From Fennellomyces sp. T-0311 (lineage: Eukaryota > Mucoromycota > Mucoromycetes > Mucorales > Lichtheimiaceae): a DNA stretch of 64,000 bases. The stretch lies in the NCBI GenBank assembly GCA_025266875.1, contig JALLLT010000007.1, forward strand, positions 1,054,001-1,118,000. The letters are read 5' to 3'. Below are positions 45,122 through 56,399 of this stretch, in pieces. The notes below the pieces were generated by a model that searched no databases, had not been told where the DNA came from, and was given only the letters and a program-made list of their open reading frames with translations. The translations under genes and the position numbers were made by a program. Position 1 is the stretch's first letter. Every line of letters starts with the position of its first letter.

Positions 45122-45242
45122 CGTACACTGGTCCAGCAGCGAAGAAGCCCTTAATATAAATAACTCCAGCTGAAAGATTTTCTGTGTGCTAATATACCTT
45201 CTTTTCCGTCAAAAGTACCTTTTACGTATACTTTGCCAAACA

Positions 45243-46410
45243 ATGACGACTTACGACCGAAGAAATATGAAAACTGAGAGAATACCACTTCTCCCAGGGC
45301 CACCATCAAGTCCTCCATCTCCCCGGCTCACTTCGGCGCTACCCACAACAAAAGAGGAGGTTCAAGGTTTGGCTGCAGTTACCGTGGCTACGCTGGCACT
45401 GGCAAGTGCCGCCATCTTTGTCAAGTTGAGCAGCAAAATATATCCTATGTCGCAGATCCTTGTTGCTCGTTACGCATTCCAAGCTGTGATGAGCCTTGCC
45501 GGGTGTCATTGGCTTGGAATCCATCCGCTGGCACAAAAGGATGGAAGAAAATGGGTGCTCATTCGAGGCATTGTGGGATCATGTTCATCGATATGTTGGT
45601 ACCAAGCCATAAAATATTTACCATTGGCGGATGCCACAGGTACGCAAAAGAGTGCGAAAGTTCATACTTGTCACTGAATTATTTTTGATACACATCAAGT
45701 CATTATGAATATGAACCCCATCTTCGCAGCAATGTTCGCGGCAATCATGCTAAATGAACCCTTTGGGTGGTTTGAACGAGCATGTGCACTGATTAGTATT
45801 ACGGGCGTGACTTTGGTAACCAAACCAAGCTTCTTGGGCTTTATATTCGAAGCAAAACTGCCGTCATCCAATGTTCCTGATGCAACTTTGAACGCAATGC
45901 AAAACGATTCTGATCCAGCGCAAACCATAGGCATGTTATCTGCATTTTTGGCTGCAATCCTTACAGGCGGATCCTTCGTGAGTATCCGTATTGCAGGCCC
46001 GCGTGCTCACTTTTTGAACCACATGCTTTCGCTGTCGGTCATCTCCGTCGTTCTGAATTCTTTGGACATGAGTAGCTTTGTTATGCCTCAGAATACCTAT
46101 GAACTTGGTGTGCTTTCAATGGTTCTACTTATGTCATTCCTTAGCCAGTGTTTGCTCAACCGGGGGTATGTAATATCACTACGTAAATAATTTGTTTTGT
46201 AACGATTACTAATGAGGTTATGGTTATATCAGACTGCAACTAGCCCCATCGGGTTCAGGGACACTTATGTACATGAATGAAATCGTGTTTGCATTTTTGT
46301 TTGGCGTAATTATTTTCGACGAATACCCAGACTGGTTAAGTGTCCTTGGTGCAACTACGATTGTTGGTGTGTGCACAACACTCGGGTTGAAGAAGTGGTT
46401 TTCGTGGTAA
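45243..46410 (+). CDS. EamA/SLC35G-like transporter D
   Basis: Exons 45243-45639, 45700-46165 and 46233-46410 join to 346 residues. The N-terminus has MKTERIPLLPGPPSSPPSPR (acidic dileucine then Pro/Ser-rich). Landmarks: AIFVKLSSKIYPMSQILVAR, GRKWVLIRGIVGSCSSICWY, VIMNMNPIFAAMFAAIMLNE, IAGPRAHFLNHMLSLSVISV and LQLAPSGSGTLMYMNEIVFA; ends GLKKWFSW. It is closest to A. Their high similarity and shared promoter motifs mark a duplicate pair that is separated by B and C. Canonical splice sites; complete. Confidence 0.9.
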
Positions 46411-47377
46411 CTGATAGAACAAGAAAATATAAAAATGGATACACAGATATAGCTTGACGCTTTTGCCAGTATGAACTTTTACTTATTCGTCTGAATTGAT
46501 GTTTTTCCATTCACGGGCGCGGTTCTTCCGATCAGTTGACTTCGTGTCTCCGTAAATCGCGGTTATACAGCCATTTGATGCATCATCCAGATGAAACTAT
46601 TCTGTTTATTTGTGGGGATCCTCGAATGCATATGTGATTACGTATGTATACGGTGAAAAATGCTTTGGATTTGACATATGTAAAGGTTATCTCGTATTTC
46701 TAGTGCCTTTCCATAGACACGTGACAACAAATATCTGTGTGTCTGCTGTTACAGACTCGGTACGGGTACTTGATGTTTAGGATGCAGCCAAGATAAAAAT
46801 CTTTCGAATGGTTTCAGCAGCATATTGTGTGATGCGAGGCACGGAAGAAAGCGCGTATCGTTTTTTTGTATTATGTGAGATGATGCTCCTTTTTTAAGCA
46901 ACGATGGACTAGGAGGTGTGGCGACTCAAAGTGTACGACCTTTTCTCCTGCAGGAGCATAGGGACGGGCGACAGTTGATATTCATAAACCTAAAGCAGGT
47001 CACTGATACTAAAAATTGTCTTAAGCCATCGATAAACCTCGTTGTACATCTACGTATAGATTTGATGCACCGGATCCTCTTCTATCTTGCGGCATTAAAA
47101 TAATAATACAGTCCATTTGGTTCACTTACAGAAATTCTAAAGTTACCCACGTCTGTATCTTATAGCAGCTGTGGTATTGTAGGACCAATAGATAACGAGC
47201 CAGGTATCTACAATTCTGCATGGTGCAATTGTTGACCACGAAGCCATCATATGGCACCGTCATCAGGTTACACAGTATTCGCGAATCAGTGCATATTATA
47301 TGCAATAATCTTCCCGGATCGCCGCACAGTCACCGCTACTCCTTTCTTCTCTTCTTTCCGGTTGCGTATTTTCGAAT
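46411..47377. other. Intergenic stretch between transporters D and E
   Basis: About 1 kb with no gene recognised. Confidence 0.5.
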
Positions 47378-48479
47378 ATGGGGCATCAGAAAGCATATGT
47401 ATCAGAAGATGAACGAGCACCATTATTATTTGGCCGTCAGCAATCTCGTGCAACAATAAAGCGAGAAGCCATTGGATTGATATTGATTGCTGGATATGCA
47501 TTATTTATGTGCACAGCTTCAGTATTTGTCAAAATTGGAGGGAACATATTTCCATCGTCACAAATTGTGTTTGCGCGCTCAGTGATCCAGACAGGTCTTG
47601 GATTCGTGGGATGTTTTTCAATAGGAATTCATCCACTTGGACATCGTGACGTACGTAAATGGGTTCTCTTGCGCGGTCTCATGGGTGCAATTGCGCTGAT
47701 CTTTGGGTATTACGGTTTAATGTATTTACCGCTCGGTGACGCCACAGGTAAAGTATACAACATTATCGAACCCACTTTTCTGACTTCGTCCCCGTAGTAA
47801 TTGTGAATTTGCAAACTATCTTTGCGACTATACTTGCGGCTATTGTGCTTAAGGAGCCGTTTGGGCGGTTTGAACGATTGTGCTTGGTGGTGTGTATGAC
47901 GGGCACGATACTGGTTGCAAAGCCGACATTTTTGTTCGGTTCACCGCAGAATGACGGCAATCAAAATGGAAATGGCTTGGACGATATTGCCGAACACACA
48001 CGTTTGCTTGCTGTTCTCGCAAGAATAGGTTGTGCATTGCTATCGGCGGTCGCTTATGTCACAATCCGAAAAGTTGGTCCTCGAGCTCATTTCTTGAACT
48101 ATACACTGGCATTCGGTGCAATAGCAGCTGTTGTGAGTGGCTTAAAGTTTCATGACTTTCGTATGCCCGAGGAGGTATCGCAGTATATTGTGCTTGCATT
48201 GGTTGGAATTTTTGCTTTCCTTGGGCAGTGTTGTATCAACTTGGGGTAAGGGTAACATGCTGCTAGGCTCCATTCATACTTACATATCGCAATTTTATTT
48301 ATCTTGGTAGGCTGCAAATGGCACCGACTGGCCCCGGAACACTGATGTGCATGAATGAGAATGTTTTTGCGTTTTTGTACGGTGTATTTATATTTCATGA
48401 GTACCCTGATTTGTTCAGTATTCTAGGGGCAATCATGATTATTGGTGTCAGCGCAATGTTGGGGTTAAGGAAAAAATAG
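47378..48479 (+). CDS. EamA/SLC35G-like transporter E
   Basis: Exons 47378-47747, 47798-48245 and 48311-48479 join to 328 residues. The N-terminus MGHQKAYVSEDERAPLLFG has the motif E-R-A-P-L-L preceded by acidic residues. Landmarks: KREAIGLILIAGYALFM, FPSSQIVFARSVIQTGLG, VRKWVLLRGLMGAIALIFGY, VIVNLQTIFATILAAIVLKE, KVGPRAHFLNYTLAFGAIAA and LQMAPTGPGTLMCMNENVFA; ends LGLRKK. An Asn/Gln/Asp-rich linker (NDGNQNGNGLDD) separates the halves. Closest to C. Canonical splice sites; complete. Confidence 0.9.
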
Positions 48480-49340
48480 ATCTTAAGATGAAATAGTTAC
48501 ATGAGCCAATATAATATGTAGCGCCTTTAAATTAGTAATGTGTGGATGTATGTGCATATACTCGATTAAATCCATCCTGCCCCTAGTGGGATCCCACTAT
48601 CATGTTCGTTTCCTCTGGTCAAATACAATGTGAATATCTGCATATGAAGGTGCAATGCTTGTCCTGTCTTATATAGCATTACAGTGCTCGCTTCATATAA
48701 TGATACGATGGTGGAGCCCAAACTTTGTCGTTATATAAAATATCATTATATGAAGCGGCCACTGTAATAATGCTATACGTTACCCTTCTGAAGTATATGC
48801 CCTATATATTTAATTATGCAGACCATATTTACTTCGGAAAGCAAGTAAAGCATTGCCGAGTTATGGGCAGCGTTTACCGGTTTTTGGTCTTCATGTCTCA
48901 CGGATTTCAGTAATAGGGTCCTTGAATTTAACCATACTGCGCATATCGTAAGAATTTAGAGTTTTCATCAAGATTACTGGGGAACTGGACTTATTATTAA
49001 TCGTCCGTTTCTGGAAAATAAACTCTAATAAAGTTACAGACTAAAAACATCTCCAGCGAAACGCCATTTTACGTGCCTTTGGCTCTGATATTTCCATTTT
49101 TTTGTTTTTGTAACGTTAAAGTTTATATTTGATCCGATACGAGATAGAGATACTCACTGCCATAAATCAACTTTGGTGATAGCTAAAAGTCTCATTTAAA
49201 GAGCCCCTGGGAAGATATCTCGTGGCCCACGGTTTTGAGTTACACGGATTTAAGGTTCAGGGAATGTTGAATGCAAATATTTTGTTTTTGATGCTGCGGG
49301 GAATTAGGACCCTTTTCTTCCTTCTATAGCACTATCAGTC
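48480..49340. other. Intergenic stretch between transporters E and F, with a MITE
   Basis: No gene recognised. It contains MITE copy 2 at 48680-48776. Confidence 0.5.
48680..48776 (-). mobile_element. TA-flanked MITE, copy 2 (97 bp)
   Basis: Same family as 37156-37315: inverted ends CAGTG(C/G)(T/C)CGCTTCATATAA and partner, flanked by TA. The interior carries the same CCAAACTTT..GTTATATAAA block in reverse order, so it is a shorter internal-deletion relative inserted in the opposite orientation. Confidence 0.8.
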
Positions 49341-50442
49341 ATGACACATCGGGAAGTTAGTATAAATCAAGACGAGCAAACACCTCTACTGTCAACTAGC
49401 CGACAGCAATCGTACGTGACGACGAAACTAGAGGCCATGGGGTTGATTGTAATCACCGTGTCTTGCCTTGCCAAATCGTCAGCTGCAGTATTTGTCAAGT
49501 TTAATGGCGATGTGTTCCCGCTGGCTCAAATCGTGTTTGCACGCGCACTGGTTCAAGCGACCCTTGGTATGGCTGGATGCATTTGGAAAGGAGTTCATCC
49601 ACTGGGTACACCCGGCGTTCGCAAAATGGTCCTGTTTCGATGTCTCGTGGGCGCTGTATCTATGGTTCTCTTCTATTATAGTCTATTACATCTGCCGCTT
49701 GCTGATACCACTGGTAACGTATATACGTGCGAAAAGGTTAATTTGACAAATTGCTAATGGAACCAACAGTGATTATGAATTTGCAAGCAATTTCTGCAGC
49801 TATACTTGCGGCGATTGTACTAAAAGAGCCATTTGGGTGGTTCGAGCGACTATGCCTAGCTGTATCGGTAGTGGGCACTGTGTTCGTCGCTAAACCGGGC
49901 TTCTTATTCAAAACTGATGATGGAAATCAAATCGGAGACGACATTGGCAGCAACGAGACTCAGGTGACTGCTGTGCTTTCTGCAGTGGGATGTGCAGTGC
50001 TGGCGGCGATAGCCTATGTTACAGTCCGTAAAGTTGGTTCCCGCGCGCATTTCTTTAGTCATACAACGACGTATGCTGTGATTTCCATGATTTTAGGCGG
50101 CGTCTACTTTCATGACTTTATACAGCCGGCAAATGCAAAGCAATACTTTGTACTTGGTATGACCGGAGTTTGTGCATTCTTTGGACAATGCTTGATTAAT
50201 CTTGGGTAAAGATAATGCGAGTATTGCTTTTGTTCTATACGTACATATTAATGTTGGGGAACGATAGATTGCAAATGGCACCGACAGGCCCTGGAACGTT
50301 GATGTGTACAAACGAAGTTGTATTTGCATTTCTTTATGGCATCCTCATTTTCCACGAATATCCTGATTACCTAAGCATAATAGGCGCCATAACCATCATG
50401 TCTACAACTATCGGATTGGGTTTGAAGAAATGGAAGTCTTGA
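49341..50442 (+). CDS. EamA/SLC35G-like transporter F
   Basis: Exons 49341-49713, 49770-50205 and 50268-50442 join to 327 residues. The N-terminus MTHREVSINQDEQTPLLSTS has the motif E-Q-T-P-L-L. Landmarks: AAVFVKFNGDVFPLAQIVFA, GVRKMVLFRCLVGAVSMVLF, VIMNLQAISAAILAAIVLKE, KVGSRAHFFSHTTTYAVIS and LQMAPTGPGTLMCTNEVVFA; ends GLKKWKS. It resembles B in the first half. Compared with the others it has a Trp-to-Met change in the RKWV motif and a less conserved RAHFLN motif (RAHFFS), so its substrate may differ. Canonical splice sites; complete. Confidence 0.9.
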
Positions 50443-51755
50443 CGAACATGAAGTATTAACGAGAGGCAATAGAACAACCAGTTAGATTACTGTTACAGAA
50501 ATAAATCCGTAAATAAATCTCTAGTGAGCAACATAAAATTGACAGTAAAGATGAAGTTACATAACCTCTGTGTAACATCAATCACACATTTCGCTGACAA
50601 CTTTGGATGGATTTGCAGGAAAGAGCAAGTGTGAGTTATACATGATCAAATTATTGGCTGATAGCCTCTGCGATAAACTGAGGATCATAGTTCCGTTTTC
50701 GACCCTTTCAAGGGTACTCTTCGCAACTACTTTAACGTCGATGTTTTTGAACAGAAGGTTTTCAGTCGATTAGAGCCTCTGCCTTCACCGACGTAAAGCA
50801 TATTTTGGTTTCTTCGGATTCAGACTCTCTTAACGATGTTTTGGATATATCCTTCATCTTGATATCCTCACCTTTATCGCGTAGACAAAGACAACGAATC
50901 AGCACCCTTAATTTCTGTGCCAGTGTATTGCTGTAATATAAAGTTGCGTACCTCCGTCCATCTTATATCTCATAAAGAAAAGTGCAGTTCCGCTTGAGCA
51001 CGATGGATTGCACTAGGCAAACATCCTGAGGCATCGAGTACTTACTTTGTATGGGAGGGGGAAACGCCGCTTTCGAATGAAACTAGTGACAGGACTGCTA
51101 GTGGTTGAGCAATTTCGAAAAGGTGTATTGAATGCCAACGTCAACGGTCAAGAATGTCCAACTTCAACTTCCTTTCTAATTGAGCCGTATTTTAACGTGT
51201 TATATGTGATAGACTTGATGCGGGACTTGAAATGCCAATCGCCTTGCAAAAAGAAGGCATGACAACAAGAACTATGCGAGTTGCAATCCCGGCAATTCAT
51301 GCATTCATATAAAGGTGTGTGGCGCGCTTCAGTACCAGAAGTTAACAAGTGTTTACGAGTTGTTCACGTACAGAAATAATATCTTTAATCCTAATTATAA
51401 TAAATGACATTCATTGACGCTGTAAAAGGAGATAGCACCTACATACAATCACTTTAATTTTGCTGTTGTCATAAACTTCACCACTGGTTTGATGACAGAT
51501 GACTATCTTGCTCCAACATTAAGGGAGTACTTATTGCCAGAATACGTAGTCGCTTGGTATTCAGCGGTTGCGTATCGCTTAAATGAGATCGTGCGTCTGA
51601 TGATGCATGATGCGGGTAAAGAATTTCAACTGACAGATCCGCCAGTTCTGATTGGAATAATATTCCCTTATTTTTGGGAATTAGCTTATGCTTTTTAACA
51701 AAGGAATTCACTATTCCGCAAGTCTTTTACTCTTACTTTCTACATATCTAATACG
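50443..51755. other. Gene-free stretch
   Basis: No recognisable gene. A 69-residue ORF at 51489-51698 looks non-coding. Confidence 0.5.
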
Positions 51756-54589
51756 ATGCTAAGAAGGCGACGTGAAAGCAACGCGTCGGCAAATCGGCGC
51801 AAAAGTGATGAATCCGATGTGGTGGAAATTAAAAAGGTGAACTAATCACACCGGTAAAAAAAAAGCTCAAATTAAAGAAATCGTGTATATGTTAGAGGTA
51901 CAAACGCTCAAGGATATCGAGTCGCACGGCGTGCCATTTCATGGTCACCATCGCTGGCTTTTTCATCAGCTTCTACAAGATTTGGTGGCCTGCTGAAGTA
52001 GTGTATGTAAAAGGAGCCTAGAGTCAGAGCGACCAAAAAAACTTATACATAGTTTACCGTAGGTTCGATGAAGTGCACTTTGGAAAGTTTGCTGGGTACT
52101 ACTTGAACCGAACATTCTATTTTGATGTGCATCCACCTCTTGGCAAAATGATGTTTGCAGCAATGAGTTTATTGATCGGATACGATGGGCATTACGATTT
52201 TGCCGAAATTGGCGAAAGTTACACTGCGAACAATGTGCCGTACGTGGGTTTACGCGCGCTTCCAGCATCTTTAAATGTTGCTAGCGTGGCTCTCATGTAT
52301 GCGATTATGAAGCAATCCGGATATTCTACACTTGCTTGCGTTCTCTCTTCCTGCATGTACATTTTCGGTACGTTGTCATTCGGATACAGACAGAGTAATT
52401 TGCATATTAACATACTTTTTTTTGAAAAAGACAACGCAGTGGTAGCACAGCATCGTCTTATCCTTTTGGATAGCTCGCTTATCTTTTATATGCTGCTGAC
52501 AGTGTATACGTATATAAGGTTTTTCAAGTTAAGACATCGGTATGTCCAGCGTATGCAAAGCAAAGGCGTAAAGTACTGATGGAAAAGAACTTAAAGCTCA
52601 TTCACGACCAGTTGGTGGCTCTGGATGACGGCAGCAGGGACTTCCATGGCAATGACTCTCAGGTATATAATTGTGAATATCACTGCTTCAAGGAGCCTCA
52701 CTCCCAATATAGTGTCAAAATGGTTGGACTTTTCATAGTTGGTGCAGTTGGTGTAGCGGTCGCGTCTGATCTCTGGAGTCTTCTTGATGTTCGAAACGGG
52801 CTTTCATTGGTATGATATACTCTACGATGGAAAAGAGGTATCGTCATCGCTAACTCATCCCACAGAAAGAATTTGGAAAGCACCTGACGGCGCGCGTGTT
52901 TGGATTCATCTTTGTGCCAATTGCCGTGTATTTGTTCTGGTTTTATGTACACTTCGCCATTCTTAATCAATCTGGTCCCGGGGACGTGTACATGAGTGCT
53001 AATTTCCAATCGTCTTTGGAGAACTCCCCCATAACTTTGAAGGCGTTAGGTAATGTGCAAATCGACGTGGTTATGTATGGTAGTTAACAAAGAACCATGT
53101 ACAGATATCCACTACTATGACAGTATCACACTTTTCCATCCAGCGACATCGGTGTACCTTCATTCACACGACCATCGTTACCCACGCCGATATGATGATG
53201 GCAGAATTGGAAGTGGTGGTATGTAAAAAAATAAAATAAAATGTCAAATGTTTTCTTCTCATTATGACTGTCATCGTTGTACAGGTCAGCAAGTCGTCGC
53301 GGTGAGCGAACCGGATCAAAACAGCTACTGGAAAGTGAAACCTACTAAGGATATTCCTGAGGGTAAACGTACTGCGGTGCGCCATGGAGACACTATTCAA
53401 CTGGAGCATGTGGCGACTGGGAAAAATCTGTTGACACACAACGTCGCATCACCACTAACGCGTACAAATCAAGAATTCACTGTGGTACCACAAGGCGAAC
53501 AGTATAACAATACACTTTTCAAAGTGACGCTTAACGATCATTCGAATGGGAATGTATGGAGAACCCACGCAAAGTCGGTAAGACTGACGGCTAAAATGAC
53601 ACCAGTGGCGCTTTGGACATTCGATACAGAGAAGCTACCAGAACATTGGGGATTTGGCTTCCAGGAAGTCAATGGAAAGAAGAACTACATGAAGGAAAAG
53701 TCTACTTTCTGGACTGCAATGGAAATTCAAGGCAAAAATGGTACGCGCATACTGCTTTCTTACAAGGTGCTTTGACTAACAAGACGTATTTTTGGATAAG
53801 CAACGGAAATCAATCTGAAAAATAAGAATAAGGAGAAGCCGATGTCTTTCTTACAAAAGTTTATGGAGCTTCAAATCCGTACAATTGAACACAACGCGAA
53901 GTTGACCAAGCCTCATCCATACAAGTCCAAGGCCGTGGATTGGCCGCTGATGCGACGAGGCATATCGTACTGGAGAGACAATGCAACAAAGGAGCAAATC
54001 TACATGACTGGTAACATTTTTGGATGGCGATTTGGACTTGTTGTTGTGTTGCTTTTTGCTGGTGTTACAATCGCACAGCTTCTTGCAAGACAAAGAGATA
54101 CACACGCTGTACAAAATGGTTAGTGAATTATAGAAATATCCGAAAAAGCGATCTCTAAACAATGAACGTTGTATAGCTGCCGTAAGACAAAGATTGTTCC
54201 GTTCAGCTGGATTCTTTTGGCTTCTCTGGGGATTCCACTACCTTCCATTTTTTGTTATGGGCCGATCGTTGTACTTGCATCATTATCTACCTGCCCTATC
54301 GTGTTGCTACCTGTTGGTTGGCGCGTTATTCGATCTTGCTTGCGTTAAAGGGATCAACTCTCCTACATCCGCTATGCATACTTCTTCGAACGAGAACCAA
54401 CGATCTTTTACAGCGATGCGAGCGCGTCCTACCTACTGGTCGTATTTGATTGCATGTGCCATTTTAAGTGCACAATTCGCCGTTTTTGTGTTCTTGGCGC
54501 CTATCACGTACGGGTCGCCTGCTTTGACCGCTGAACAAATTTCGAGGAGAAAAATTCTACAGACATGGGACATTGCATTCGCTACATGA
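51756..54589 (+). CDS. Protein O-mannosyltransferase, PMT1 family, 11 exons
   Basis: An endoplasmic-reticulum multi-span enzyme that moves mannose from dolichyl-phosphate mannose to Ser/Thr of secretory proteins. Exons are 51756-51836, 51896-52002, 52063-52367, 52431-52539, 52597-52662, 52713-52809, 52866-53049, 53105-53218, 53285-53740, 53801-54118 and 54177-54589; they sum to 750 codons in one frame (749 residues). The catalytic Asp65-Glu66 pair sits in VVFDEVHFGKFAGYYL, followed by FDVHPPLGKM. Later landmarks are WWLWMTAAGTSMAM, KMVGLFIVGAVGVAVASDLW, YLFWFYVHFAIL.QSGPGD, the MIR domains (from IHYYDSITLFHPATSVYLHS to EVNGKKNYM), ELQIRT...HPYKSKAVDWPL and GFHYLPFFVMGRSLYLHHYL. The last two are PMT1-like. 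A polyadenylation signal AATAAA lies near 54615. The stop is only 70 bp from that of the convergent GH27 gene. Confidence 0.9.
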
Positions 54590-54659
54590 AGTCTCTAGAA
54601 GCATTATGTATTTATTAATAAAACAATAGAAAGCATTTAAAAAAAGAAAAGAGCAGTAT

Positions 54660-56237
54660 CTACATGGGTGTCAGCATCAGCACTTGGCACTGACCAGGTC
54701 GAAGTCGCACACTGTAACTTCCAGTGTGCACTCCCAGTTTCTCCCCTGACCAAACATCTTCAATGGCTGCGCTTACTATTCCCAGGTCGGTCAAGGTCAA
54801 CTTGATGTCATGACTTATGCCAAGCATAAAGATGTATGTATGCGCATTGAAGAGACCAACGCATATCCGACCATCGGGCATCCGCTTCCACCAGATTTGT
54901 CTTCGATTGTACCAAACGTTACCAGTTCCAATCGGTCTGGCCATATTTCCAGCTTGGTGGATCTCCAAAATTCCGGGGTGATTAAACATAGCAAGGTATT
55001 TGTCGGGTATCATACGAGGATCGGCGCCAATGCAGAACACGGAGCTCACGATCGCCCAAAAACTGATATATGATCTTCTCACGTCGTCGTTGTCAAGGCC
55101 ATCCACGCATTTGCCATTAACCACCATGCCCACCAGCACCACGTCCAGATCGATAAAGAACCCATATTCCTTGCCAACAACACCAGTATCGACCCATCGC
55201 GCTGCTTGAGTGATACGCTGAAACACTCGATGAGAGCTTGTCATGGTTCGTGTCGAATAGGATTCGATATCAATAAATATCCGTGCGCCGTTGGAAAGGC
55301 GAGCCCAGTCGTCTGCGTATGAATGGTCCATGTACCAAGATAGCTCCATCCATATATCGTAGCGCTGGAACGCCTTTGCCATCATTTTCAGGCATTCGCG
55401 AGTGTCAGGTGATTGGTAAGGATAGAATTGATCGCCACCGCCGGGTCCGCATCCATCGATTTTTACAAAACCAACGCCCCATTCTGCAAACAATTCCGCC
55501 ATCGAATCGTAAAAGATCTGAACGATCTCAGGATGCGCATCCGGCATGTACGTCGCGCCCTTAAATCCGTTTCCTTCCCGTTTCTCGACCACCAAATCCT
55601 GCATCCGGTACTCCGTGCCTTTCACTTGCGCGTTCGCTTCGTACGCGTCTTGCCGTATACCAGGCAATATGTAGACTCCCAGTCGATGTCCATTTTTGCG
55701 CAGGTGATCTGCCACTGTCTTTAAGCCGTTCGGAAACCGATCTTTGCGATACGTCCATCTGCCGTAACGATCAAACGTCTCGCACCTAATTGTTACTGAG
55801 TACTTGCTGCACCCCATCATAAGTCTACATATCCGCTTACCATCCAGAGTCCATATTAATGTATTCGTACTGGGGCATCTTGTGCTTCATCGCGTCAGAT
55901 ATCTGCTTGATGCTTGTCTCGTTGAACCTTTTTGTTGTGGTCGTCAGTGACAACTTATCTCCATGGGTATTAAATAGCATACCAGGGCTCAAGATGTTTC
56001 CCTCCATATCCAGGAACGTCGTCAAGCAATTGTGTTGACCATGTTGAAAATCCAAGTAAGGGTTTACGTGCCCATTCTGGTTTCTCACTGCATTCGGAAT
56101 CAGACACATGCGTAAGGTTTCGGCAATTCACGAGTGTGCGGCCACGCGGCATTTTACCTCAGGGGTGGACGAGAATCCTCCACGCCATCGTAGCTTGATA
56201 TTGAGGATTCAGAGGATGAGGCTGCGGCCAACATCAT
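54660..56237 (-). CDS. GH27-like alpha-galactosidase (clan GH-D)
   Basis: Exons 56237-56158, 56087-55983, 55927-55841 and 55785-54660 join in frame to 465 residues (introns of 70, 55 and 55 nt). Landmarks of a GH27 barrel: RKPLLGFSTWSTQ, YEYINMDSGW, DRYGRWTYRKDRFPNGLKTV, LGVYILPGIRQ, then WGVGFVKIDGCGPG (the Asp of K-I-D is the probable nucleophile). A second acidic cluster, FIDIESYSTR, may hold the acid/base. A C-terminal beta-domain ends SVRLRPGQCQVLMLTPM. It would release alpha-linked galactose or related sugars; the exact substrate is uncertain because the motif order resembles divergent bacterial-type GH27 members. No signal peptide is obvious. The start at 56237 is chosen from the splice and the TATA box at 56331-56342; a start at 56152 would omit the first intron. 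Confidence 0.75.
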
Positions 56238-56330
56238 TCTGCGTTTGGTTTTTCCCAGACAAGCAGTGATTCCCAACACTTTTAAAGAATCTAGTGCGGA
56301 CCGGTCCTCCAGAGCGAATTGTCTTTCGTT

Positions 56331-56342
56331 TCCCTTTTTATA
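56331..56342 (-). promoter_or_regulatory. TATA box of the GH27 gene
   Basis: Minus strand TATAAAAAGGGA, about 95 bp before the preferred start at 56237. Confidence 0.6.
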
Positions 56343-56399
56343 AGCGAGAGAAATAAAGGGGGTGCGGGATATGTTTATATGCGGATCATATAAATATGA

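Noticed and set aside
48680..48710. GTGCTCGCTTC block resembling the start of U6 snRNA
   Set aside because: It is part of the MITE inverted end, has a close MITE relative at 37156, and lacks the rest of U6.
52579..53087. Apparent frame breaks in the PMT gene suggesting a pseudogene
   Set aside because: All breaks are explained by GT-AG introns of 50-66 nt; the 11 exons add up to one open frame.
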